Below, piece after piece: positions 48,419-59,608 of a stretch of 64,000 nt of DNA (within the stretch, counting starts at the first letter, position 1; every line of letters starts with the position of its first letter). The stretch is from Allium sativum. Taxonomy: Eukaryota > Streptophyta > Magnoliopsida > Asparagales > Amaryllidaceae. A program made the translations under genes and the position numbers. Below the pieces are notes generated by a model, which saw only the letters and a program-made list of their open reading frames with translations, had not been told where the DNA came from and searched no databases. The stretch is from positions 332,265,298 to 332,329,297 of the forward strand of contig CM060912.1 in assembly GCA_030737875.1 (NCBI GenBank). Direction: 5' to 3'.

Positions 48419-48655
48419 TTGAATTCAATTCAATTTCAATTCAATTCATTTCGAAATCGTTTTCAATTCAATTCATTTCGAAATCGTTTTCAATTCAATT
48501 CATTTCAAAATCGTTTTCAATTCAATTCATTTCGAAATCGTTTTCAATTCAATTCGTTTCGAAATCGTTTTCAATTCAATTCATTTCGAAATCGTTTTCA
48601 ATTCAATTCATTTCGAAATCGTTTTCAATTCAATTCATTTCGAAATCAATAAAAT
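48419..48655 (+). repeat. 27-bp tandem repeat, about 8 copies
   Basis: Unit TTCAATTCAATTCATTTCGA plus AATCGTT, almost perfect. It reads as an open frame of repeated RNRFQFNSF only because 27 is a multiple of three. The 59609 copy lacks the expanded array at the same place (about 62700). Confidence 0.92.
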
Positions 48656-49552
48656 CGATATAAATATCGTTCACATCAAAATGGCGTCAATCTAATCAAC
48701 ACGGCTTCATAAATTTCTATTTTCAAATATTCTATTTCAAATATTTCTTTTTTCAAAATAGTTGTTATCATCAAAATATTTCGTTCAACACATGACCAAT
48801 CTCAATGGATGAGTAATGTCAACACATGAACCTTTATTTTATATTATTCTTTATTTTCTAAATTGGAATGAGGCCCAATCCATTACCATATAAAGTTAAT
48901 TATATGGATTTCATACAACACATGTATATAATAGCATTGAAAAATAATCAACCATCAACCAAAGTGCACTACACTGTATAAGCATCAAATATAGACATTT
49001 AACGCTTATAGCAGCCTGTCAATCAATCGATCGACATATTTAATCAATCAGGATGAGTGAACTTCAAGTTTCATCCCAACACCCGTGTGGGGTTTCAAAC
49101 AATCAAACACAGATTTTATTTGTGCAGTTGGGCGATGTGTAAAATTTATCGACCCAATCAATATCAGTCAAATCAGTGTACATAAACAAACCGTCCGGTT
49201 TGTAAATGAATATTTTATTTTATTCACTTCACGTTAAAAATTATATTTTTAACGATAAAATATTTTATTTCAACACTTGAATTTCTATCCAGTTCATTCT
49301 TTAAATAAAATGATATTTTTATTTTTCTAACTTATTTTAGAAAATTTCGGCGGCACAACGGCACGATACTAGAACGGGACAAGGCCTAGCCTTATCCCCG
49401 GACTAGTGAAGGCCCACGCCATTCACACATCAATCAAAATCACCAAACAATTCAATTTCAAATCAAATCATCTAACTAATCTATGCAACCAAACAAACAA
49501 GTCCATGGTCTGTGGACGACTGTGTCGGGTGCTACTAAGCACCGTCTGCATC

Positions 49553-49948
49553 CTAGTATATATATATATAACTAGAAAAAAAAAGAAAACAAATCCCGAA
49601 TCGCTTCGTCGCCCCCCTCGACCTCGCCTCCGTCCACCATCGCCAGCCTCCGCCTTCGCCCCTCTCGCCTCCGACGCCCCACCTCTCCCTCCTTCTTCCT
49701 TCTGCGACGCACAAAACCCCCCACATCTCCTCTCGTTCCACCGCGACCACGAGCCCCTGTCGGAGCCACCACCAGCGCCAATCGATGCTGCCCTCCACTT
49801 CCCCGACCTTGACAGCAGCGCCACCGTCTCCCCCTTCTCCTCAAAAAAATCCGATGCCCCCTTTTGCCCCTAATTGGACCAGCGCCCCCCCTCGAGTCCA
49901 TAGGTGCAACCAGCGTGCCGCCCGCCTCCGCAGCCCGCTTCGAACGGT
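49553..49948 (+). promoter_or_regulatory. Putative promoter, GC-rich leader and donor at the inversion centre
   Basis: A 23-base palindrome (CTAGT, alternating TA, ACTAG) at 49553-49575 could serve as a TATA box. It is followed by a C-rich leader and CGAACG with GTGAGT at 49947. The 155-codon Pro/Ser-rich frame over it is not kept in other copies. Confidence 0.4.
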
Positions 49949-51277
49949 GAGTTTTGTTTTTAGTTTATTGATTTTAATTGTTTTATAAAACTGAAATTCT
50001 TTATTATTAAAAACTGAATTTTTATATGATTGAAAATTGGATCTTTATATAGAAGAAGGCGTGATTTCTATATAGAAATAAAAATATGATTTTTATATAT
50101 TGAACATCGAAATAAAAAAATATGACCTTTGATTTTGAAAATATAAAATAGAATGTGATTTTATAAAGATAAAAATAGAATTTTTATCGTATGTTAGAAA
50201 TATTTTTATGAAGATAAAAATAGGATTTTTGTCATATATAAGAAAATACATTTTGATCGATGAAAATATAATTTATATCGTATGTGTATTATTTATAAAA
50301 TAATCATGCAAAGAAATAAATTTTGCAAAGGAAAAGTTTCGATTTTTAACTATATGAACAAGCGAGAAAAATATAATCTATATATTCAAAATGACGTCGT
50401 AAAAATGTGGTCTTTTAAATATATATAGCATTGATAAAATAGAATTTCATCTATACATGTAGATGTTAAAAATGTGATTTTTCTTTGTTTGAAAAGAAAT
50501 TAAAAGTGTGATTTTTATTTTATTTAAATAGCGAATAAAAATTCGATCTTTATATATGAAGCAGAAATATAACGAATTTATAAAGAAGAACTCAATTTTG
50601 ATTTGAATTGAAATGGAAGTTGAAATTGCTTTTGAAACGAATTTAAAACTATTTATATAATTCGTTTTAAGTAGAAATCGACGAAATATATATTATATAT
50701 ATTATATATATAATATAATAGCCTGAATAGAACGCGCCGCGCCGCGGCAGTTCGTGAATTTCGACCATTTATTTCAAACGGACATTACGGGAGATCCGAC
50801 CGTCGGATTCTCCTAAAACCGGAACCGTTGGGTTCGTATCGAAAAGAGCTTTCTAACGAATATTAGAAATTCAAAATCTAACGGTTGGATTTGGGGTTAC
50901 GTCCAAATCAAATTTGAAAAAGGTCGCTGTAAGTGCAGTTCGATGGCCATTGATGGAAATCGACTGTACGGGCCTTGATAAAATTATTAAAAATAGTAAT
51001 AATTTGTGTAAAATCATAAGAAATGATTTAGAAAAGATTGGGATGAAAAAACTCCATATTTGAAAGGATAAAAATAGATTTTTATCGAAATGAACTAGTT
51101 TTGAACTAGAATTATAATTCTATTTATTTTTAAATAAATAAATTGAATTTGAAAAGGGTTTTAAAAATAACCAAAATTTCCAATGATTGCATTGGAGTGG
51201 ATTTGAATCGAAATTGTCTTCGGAATATTTCGATGTTGGAATTCGTGATTATACAGATGTTGTTATGGAAATTTGAA

Positions 51278-51315
<38 letters not shown>

Positions 51316-52039
51316 TTATTTCCAATGCGACATTTGTTAGTCGTAGAATTTGATATTGAATATAAGCCGGTATATTTTCTATTCAGAGCCTTGTATTGAA
51401 TATCAAATGTGATTTGGGTTTGTCGTGAATGGTGTCTTCACTAACACTGTTCTTGAACCCAGTTGAGAAAAAGATTAAATCTTTTTGTTTAGATTTAATG
51501 AAGTGTACCAATTAAACGATATTTAATTGGAATTGAATTGGTATTGATTTTTGGGTTTATCATGGACAGTGTTTTAAATAACACTTGTTCTTTAACCCGA
51601 TAATTAATGGAATGTGATTTTGGGTTTATCGTGAACCGTGTTTTAAATGACACTGATTCTTTAACCCAGTTAAAGATTAAAACTAAGTGGAGTTTTAATG
51701 AATCTTTAATTAGATTGAAATGATCGAAAATGGAGTATCACCAGTTTTGCTCCAGGCGATAGTTAAATCTTTAATTAGATTTGAACGTGAAATGGTAATT
51801 GAATTTACCGATAACACTGTGGTGTTAGATATGAAGTATTACCAGTTTTACTTCATGGGATGAATAGGTTGGGATGGGGAAATTAAAATAAATGATTACT
51901 TCGGTAAGGTTTGCTAATCCCGACTAGTTTGAATTGATATTCAAAAATAGAACAAAGAATAAATTCAAGGAATTTATCTTGGATAAAATTAATGGAAACC
52001 TTTCCCTATGAATGTGAAATTTAGAAACTAACTGTCGGT
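49576..52039 (+). repeat. Family A LTR copy 4, forward (right arm, first part)
   Basis: Leader, AT-rich intron-like part, (TA)n palindrome, conserved island (50721-50976) and hairpins (51410-51665), then cut at CTGTCGGT by copy 5. Confidence 0.78.
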
Positions 52040-54522
52040 TGTGACGAGCAAGAATTTCGCTCGGTCCGAACCAGTCGCTAAACCGACCCAGACCGTTCGA
52101 AATGCCCTATCGTTTGAGAACACGACAAAACAGAACGCAGACGAAAGAACATTTCACTATTATTACAACAATGCATCAGATTACAAGAATATACAGAGTA
52201 TGAATGAATATTACACAGAAATATCAGAGATTTAAATTACATTTAAATACATCGCAGCGGAAAATAATACAACACACAACTAGAAGTAGATATACGGATA
52301 CAAAGCTTTCCGGATATCATTCCAGCTGTAAACCAGGATCCTGTGAATATAAATCTGCAAAACAAAAACTACTAGCTGCCCGTGTCGAAAATAAGGGCAC
52401 CCAGAGTTTAGGTTAAAACAATAAACTCCAGGTCAGTCATGGGACTGGTGTGAGAACTAAACAGTTGTAAATCTTTATTTTAAAGTTAGGTAAATCAAGG
52501 GACCATGCCGTATAACACGGAACGGGTTTCCTCCCAAGAATACCAGTGCATAAAACAAACAGCGCAATGCTAAATAAAGAAGAATGAAGCTATTATAAGA
52601 CATAGTTCCCATCACACAATGCAACGCAAGCCGGAGGATAGGGTTTTTACCTTATAATAGCCAAGAATGCTTGATACGTTTAAAAGAAATCATTTGATAC
52701 TATTTTAAGTGTATAGTGTATAAAACAACTTCAAATCATAAGTATCAATCATAGGCGGCATGAATGCCCCATACCACTATGTCGCCATATATAGGTTATA
52801 CAATCAAAATCGCAAAGTCACGTATTTGGAAATGGGATTTCCATCTATGAACCGAGGCAAAAGATAGTCCTCAACCGATTCGAGACGCTCTAGCCCGCCC
52901 CTCAGGAACAGCCGCAACTGCCCCCTGGATCCTCAGGGTCGGTCCACCGATGTGGATTATTATGCCTGAACACTACGTCTCCCCACCCTATGGGGTGTAA
53001 GTGAGCCAACTAAATGACTCCATCGGTTCGAGAACGACCGATCAATCCGAGGCGCCTCGCAACAGCAACAACCACATAAGTCAAACTCGTCAGGGCGTGT
53101 AAAACCACTGACGCCACTTTTTAGCTAGAAAGAAACGCATGCCCTCCCTGACGTCCTCTCCCGTTTTTGGTTCATACCGGGTGTGAAACACGCGAAGTAA
53201 TTGTTACACAAAGCTACGCCACAAAAGCCTTGCTTTGATCATCACCACAAGGCTTTGCTTTTCAACAGAAGCCTCGATCAATTGCCACTTAGGCATGCCA
53301 CACAGGCAATTCACTCCATGCGTTTGATATCCATCAATATATAACCCCTGAGCTCGTACGTCTCAGAGAAGGGCGTTAAGCAAGAGAATAAATTCTCCGC
53401 CGCCAAACAGATATATATTTAATAGAAATCAAACACACAGACTAAAATCCAATGTCAGACACACAGTCCATTTACAAGTCCGTTCTGGGTCTGAACGAAA
53501 CCGGAGGCACCTAGTACCTCGCATATCCATCGATCTCCAAGTACGTCTGGACGATCACCAACTGTTTCCATCTTCTTGGGTGTACAACCCAATCAAGATC
53601 ATCAGTAATCACCCAAACGACGTGAAGACTTCCGGTCTTCGACCACCGTCTTCATCTTCGACTTATCGTCGTATCAGTTATTCAGAATGGGATAAACCCG
53701 GTCTTTCCGAATAACTCGCGTATACTTTAAATAAGTGTTACACAAACACAACATACGCCTCATTCCAATTCATCAGTCACTAACCGTAAATTAATCAAGA
53801 GAATAATTCCCCAAATATTAACCCCGAAGGCCGAAACCAACATCAGATCAATATCCAGAAAACCACTCTACTTAGCTAATCGACAGTTAGTTTCTGATTT
53901 CACATTCACAGGGAAAGGTTCCCATTAATTTTATACAAGATAAATTTCTTGAATTGATTCTTCAATCTATTTTTGAATATCAATTCATAACTAGTCGGAA
54001 TTAGCGAACCTTACCATAGTAATCATTGGTTTTAATTTCCCAATCCCAACCTATTCATCCCATGAAGTAAAACTGGTAATACTTCATATCTAACACCCCG
54101 GTGTTATCGGTAAATTCAGTTACCATTTCACGTTCAAATCTAATTAAAGATTTAACTATCGCCTGGAGCAAAACTGGTCGTACTCCATTTTCGATCTTTT
54201 CAATCTAATTAAAGATTCATTAAAACTCCACTTAGTTTTAATCTTTAACTGGGTGAAAAATCAGTGTCATTTAAAAACACAGCTCACGATAAACCCAAAA
54301 TCACATTCATTAATTATCGGGTTAAAGAACGAGTGTTGTTTAAAACACTGTTCACGATAAACCCAAAAATCAATATCAATTCAATTCCAATTAAATATCA
54401 TTTAATTGGTACACTTCATTAAATCTAAACAAAAAGATTTAATCTTTTCTCAACTGGGTTCAAGAACGGTGTTAATGAAGACACCATTCACGACAAACCC
54501 AAATCATATTTGATATTTCAAC
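52040..54522 (-). repeat. Family A LTR copy 5, reversed
   Basis: Starts TGTGACGAGC. Near-identical over long stretches to 45104-47575 (for example 52967-53110 against 46018-46160). Ends at ATTTCAAC where copy 6 starts. Confidence 0.82.
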
Positions 54523-55165
54523 TGTGACGAAAAAGAATTTCGCTCGGTCCGAACCAGTCGCTAAACCGACCCAGACCGTTCGAAACGCCCTATCGTTTGA
54601 GAACACGACAAAATAAAATGCATACAGAAGAACATTTCATTGTATATTACAACAATGCATCAGATTACAAGAATATACAGAGTATAAATGAATATTACAC
54701 AGAAATATCAGAGATTTAAATTACATTTAAATACATAGCAGCGGAAAATAATACAATGCACAACTGAAGGAGATATACGGATACAAAGCTTTCCGGATAT
54801 CGTTCCAGCTGTAAACCAGGATCCTGTGAATATAAATCTGCAAAACCAAAACTACTAGCTGCCCGTGTCGAAAATAGGGGCACCCAGAGTTTAGGTTAAA
54901 AAAATAAACTCCAGGTCAGTCATGGGACTGGTGTGAGAACTAAAACAGTTATTGATATTTATTTTTAAAGTTAGGTAAATCAAGGGACCACGCCGTATAA
55001 CACGGAATGGGTTTCCTCCCAAGAATACCAGTGCATAAAACAAACAGCGCGATGCTAAATAAAGAAAAATGAAGCTGTTATAAGACCCAGGTCCCATCAC
55101 ACAATGCATCGCAGCCGAGGATAGGGTTTTCCCTTATAACAGCCAAAGAATGCTTGATACGTTTA
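54523..55165 (-). repeat. Family A LTR copy 6, reversed, short
   Basis: Starts TGTGACGA. Near-identical to 45104-45745, then passes at about 55166-55205 into 40 bases that resemble the family A internal region (GATTTGGCATCAAA against GACTTGGCATTAAA at 17378). Confidence 0.78.
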
Positions 55166-55205
55166 AAAACTAATATAGCTAGAATACATTGTTGTGATTT
55201 GGCAT

Positions 55206-57268
55206 CAAAACGTGAAATGGTAATTGAATTTACCGATAACACTGTGGTGTTAGATATGAAGTATTACCAGTTTTACTTCATGGGGTGAATAGGTTGGGAT
55301 GGGGAAATTAAAATAAATGATTACTTCGGTAAGGTTCGCTAATCCCGACTAGTTTGAATTGAGATTCAAAAATAGATTAAAGGATAAATTCAAGAAATTT
55401 ATCTTGGATAAAATTAATGGGAACCTTTCCCTATGAATGTGAAGTTTAGAAACTAACTGTCGGTTAGCCAAGCAGAATGGTTTTCTAGATATTGATCTGA
55501 AGTTGGTTTCGGCCTTTGGGGTTAATATTTGGGAAATTATTCTCTTGATTAATTTACGGTTAGTGACTAATGAATTGGAATGAGGCGTATGTTGTGTTTA
55601 TGTAACACTTATTTAAAATATACGCGAGTTATTCGGAAAGACCGGGTTTATCCCATTCTGAATAACTGATACGACGATAAGTCGAAGATGAAGACTATGG
55701 TCGAAGACCGGAAGTCTTCACGTCGTTTGGGTAATTACTGATGATCTTGATTGGGCTGTACACCCAAAAAGATGGAAACAGTTAGTGATCGTCCAGACGT
55801 ACTTGGAGATCGATGGATATGCGGGGTACTAGGTGCCTCCGGTTTCGTTCAGACCCAGAACGGACTTGTAAATGGACTGTGTGTCTGATATTGGATTTTA
55901 GTCCGTGTGATTGATCTCTATTAAATATATATCTGTTTGGCGGCGGAGAATTTATTCTCTTGCTTAACGCCCTTCTCTGAGATGTACGTGCTCAGGGGTT
56001 ATATATTGATGGATATCAAACGCATGGAGTGAATTGCCTGTGTGGCATGCCTAAGTGGCAATTGATCGAGGCTTCTGTTGAAAAGCAAAGTCTTGTGGTG
56101 ATGATCAAAGCACGGCCTTTGTGGCGTATCTTTGTGTAACGTTTACCTCGCGAGTTTCACACCCGGTATGAACCAAAAACGGGAGACGGACGTCAGGGAG
56201 GGCATGCGTTTCTTTCTAGCTAGAAGTGGCGTCAGTGGTTTTACACGCCCTGACGAGTTTGACTTATGTGGTTGTTGCTGTTGCGAGGCGCCTCGGTTAT
56301 ATCGGTTTCGGCCGATGCATTCTGGTCGGCAGACGGACCAGACTTACACCCCATAGGGTGGGGAGACGTAGTGTTCAGGCATAATAATCCACATCGGTGG
56401 ACCGGCCCTGAGGATCCAGGGGGCAGTTGCAGCTGTTCCTGAGGGGCGGGCTAGAGCGTCTCGAATCGGTTGAGGACTATCTTTTGCCTCGGTTCATAGA
56501 TGGAAATCCAATTTCCAAATACGTGACTTTGCGGTTTTATTTGTAAACCTATATATGGCGACATAGTGGGATGGGGCACTTATGCCGCCTATGATTGATA
56601 CTTATGATTTGAAGTTGTTTTATATACTATGCACTTATAATAGTATCAAATGATTTGCTTTCAACGTATCAAGCATTCTTGGCTATTATAAGGTAAAAAC
56701 CCTATCCTCCGGCTTGCGATTGCATTGTGTGATGGGAACTGGGTCTTATAATAGCTTCATTGTTCTTTATTTAGCATTGCGCTGTTGTTTTATGCACTGG
56801 TATTCTTGGGAGGAAACCCGTTCCGTGTTATACGGCGTGGTCCCTTGATCAACCTAGCTTTAAAAATAAAGATTAACTGTTTTAGTTCTCACACCAGTCA
56901 CATGACTGACCTGGAGTTTATTGTTTTAACCTAAACTCTTGGTGCCCCTATTTTGACAAGGGCAGCTAGTAGTTTTGGTTTTGCAGATTTATATTCACAG
57001 GATCCTGGTTTACAGCTGGAACGATATCCGGAAAGCTTTGTATCCGTATATCTCCTCCTAGTTGTGTATTGTATTATTTTCCGCTGCTGTACAATGTATT
57101 GTAATCTCTGATATTTATCGAATGTAATATTCATTTATACTCTGTATATTCTTGTAATCTTATGCATTGTTGTAATATACAATGAAATGTTCTTTTGTAA
57201 GCGTTTTTTTGTGGCTTGTTCTCGAACTATCCGCGCTTTCCTTTACAGGGAAGTTGCGGGTTTTCACA
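55206..57268 (+). repeat. Family A LTR, forward, U5 half (right arm, end)
   Basis: Its first 260 bases repeat 51786-52039. It then continues through all landmarks to TTTTCACA, a U5 end with a subfamily-specific last 100 bases. Confidence 0.78.
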
Positions 57269-57916
57269 CATACGCCTCATTCCAATCCAGAATATTCTTT
57301 TATTCAAATATTCTTACACTTTGGGAAAGGTTCCCATTAATTTTATCAAAGATAAATTCCTTAAATTTATTCTTTAATCTTCCTTTGAATATCAATTCAA
57401 ACCAAATTATGGTTTATCCAAACTAGTCCGGATTAACGAACCTTACCGAAGTAATCATTTGTTTTAATTTCCCAATCCCAACCTATTCATCCCATGAAGT
57501 AAAACTGGTAATACTTCATATCTAACACCACGATGTTGTCGGTAAATTCAATTACCATTTCACGTTCAAATCTAATTAAAGATTTAACTATCGCCTGGAG
57601 CAAAACTGGTGATACTCCATTCTCGATCATTTCATTCTAATTAAAGATTCATTAAAACTCCACTTGGTTTTAATCTTCCCAAAAATCAATATTAATAATT
57701 GTTTAACTTGGGAAATCATATCCTGTCTTTAACTGGGTTAAAGAACCAATGTCATTTAAAACACGGTTCACTATAAACCCAAAATCACATTCCATTTACC
57801 ATGGAATCTTCATGGAAAATAAATCGATATATATAATCGATATAAACTTCCATATCCGACCAGTAATGTAAATGGAATAACTGCAAAGCCTTTTAACTTC
57901 CAGATATATTAGTTGT
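57269..57916 (-). repeat. Family A LTR copy 2, reversed, second half
   Basis: Resumes with CATACGCCTCATTCC and shares the TCTTTTATTCAAATATTCTT stretch with the 59609 copy, unlike copies 3 and 5. Confidence 0.75.
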
Positions 57917-59608
57917 TGTAACAACCCGGAAAATGTGAGCCAGTTTGAAATTTTTATTTTGGCAATTTTAATGAATTTTGAATATTTAAAATAGATTATT
58001 TTAAATAATAACGATGAGAAATTTATTTTGAATTGAAATAGAACGTATATATTTATATATGTCGTCGTTAGAATATATAAAATTTTATTTTAATTATAAA
58101 AGGAATTGAAAATGGCGTGGTAGTTCGATAATTCGATTTCAAACTTCAAATGAATGTACCGGGAGCAAAACAAACCGGATTTTAGCGAAACCAAAAATAA
58201 TAGAATCTATTTGAGAATATCTTTCCAACGAATCCAAGAAATCAAAATTTCATAGCGGGAATCAAAAGTTATGCCCAGCTGGAAATTCAGAATAGTTGCT
58301 ATGGAATTCTGGCCCTTAAAAATGGAAATTTTGCAAACGACCTCTGATTTTGACGAAACCACTTTTGTTGGATCCGCGATGTCAAGTTATTGCTAGATTC
58401 CAATTTTCATAATTTTTTGAATCAATATGTGAGCGTGGAAAAGGGAAACGCATTTGACCAGTTTCAGTTGATTTTAATCGACTGGAAAATTGCCATTTTT
58501 CAAACGATCTCAGAATTTGACGAAACTTGTTTTGTTAGGACCGTATCGTCAATACGAAGCTAGAAAATATTTTTTGGGAATTTTTCGAATTAGTATGTGA
58601 CCCCAGTAAATTGAAATGTACGTTCAAATTCAATATATAGAGTTATATGTTGATTTTGACGAAAACTGATCGAAACGATCAAATCAGCCTACGATACATA
58701 TCCCATTGTGTTCGAAATGGGGGTAATTAGCTAGGGACGATAGGCGGTGGGCCTCGTTTCGAGTTCGAATGAAAAAAATTACTTTTTAAAATTAAAATTA
58801 AAATAAAATAAAAAATTAAAATAAATAAAACCCCTCCACCGCTCTTTTCTCTCCCCCTACCATTTCAAAATAGAAAAAGAAAAAAAAGAAAAGAAAGGGC
58901 GATGGAAGCCCTAGCCGCCACCCTCGTCGTCGATCTGACGACCCCTCCGCCTAGCCAGAAACCCCTCCCCTAGCCGCACCTCCTCCATCCGTTTTCTCTC
59001 CCCCCCCCCCAAATCGACGCGAGCCAAAACCCCTCAAATCGAAACCGCCTCCAGCCTACCCGCCACGTCGATCACCAGTCCCCCCGCCTCCTTGTGCCAC
59101 CCGCGAACACCGCAGCCAACCCCTCGACGAAACCTAGCCCCTTCGCTCGATACAGACGCCGCCTCCCTGAATGGACCCCACCCACCTCGCGCGCCAGTCC
59201 TTCGACGGCTCCAACGCAGCAGCGAACTCCTCCCCTTCCTCCGCTGAATTGAAAAAAACTGTAAGTATTTTATTTTATCAATTTAAAGCATTGTTTTTTT
59301 ATTGATAAATTCAGTTTTAATAATGAATGAAATCAGTTTATTACTTATAAAAGCTAAGATTTTATTTACAAAAGAATTATAATTTTTAAAGCGAAAAGAT
59401 TATATTTTTCATTCATAAAATGATATGATTTTTGTTCGCTTAAAAATATTTGGTTTGTCATATGAAGTAGCGTTGTACAAATCAAATTTTTATAGTGTAG
59501 ATTTGAAAAGAAAGTAAGTATAACTTTGTAGAAAAAAGTTTTGATTTTTAGAAGAAAGGTCGGATTTTTATTTATAACAAAGGCGAGATTAAGGAAAAGG
59601 TCATATAT
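57917..59608 (+). repeat. Family A LTR start, forward, with leader and donor
   Basis: TGTAACAACCCGG start, homologous to 17667 onward (GACGAAACCACTTTTGTTGG, GTCAATACGAAGCTAG). A C-rich leader (58830-59260) ends with a consensus-like GTAAGT at 59261. Cut at 59609 by the next reversed copy. Confidence 0.82.

Larger units (their letters stand above)
45104..49552 (-). repeat. Family A LTR copy 3, reversed (left arm)
   Basis: Runs from the U5 end through landmarks, hairpins (47317-47570), the conserved island (47988-48242) and a 27-bp array to a TATA-like palindrome at 49553. 45104-45740 is nearly identical to 54523-55159: a 72-residue open frame in each is identical, though it is not a gene. Confidence 0.82.
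45104..57268. mobile_element. Inverted composite of family A LTRs with CATAC target duplication
   Basis: CATAC at 45099-45103 and 57269-57273 flanks the block. The left end is TGTGACGA, the right end TTTTCACA. The left arm (45104-49552) is a reversed LTR from U5 inward; the right arm (49576-52039 and 55206-57268) is forward and ends in U5. Reversed copies 5 and 6 lie within it. The flanking copy 2 halves belong to the same subfamily (both like the 59609 copy), which supports a single split site. Confidence 0.7.

Noticed and set aside
48419..48652. Repetitive peptide with RNRFQFNSF units
   Set aside because: Product of a 27-bp DNA repeat; no start context or conservation.
49406..49873. 155-codon Pro/Ser-rich frame
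   Set aside because: It spans the LTR palindrome and the C-rich leader; composition follows GC content and the frame is not kept in other copies.
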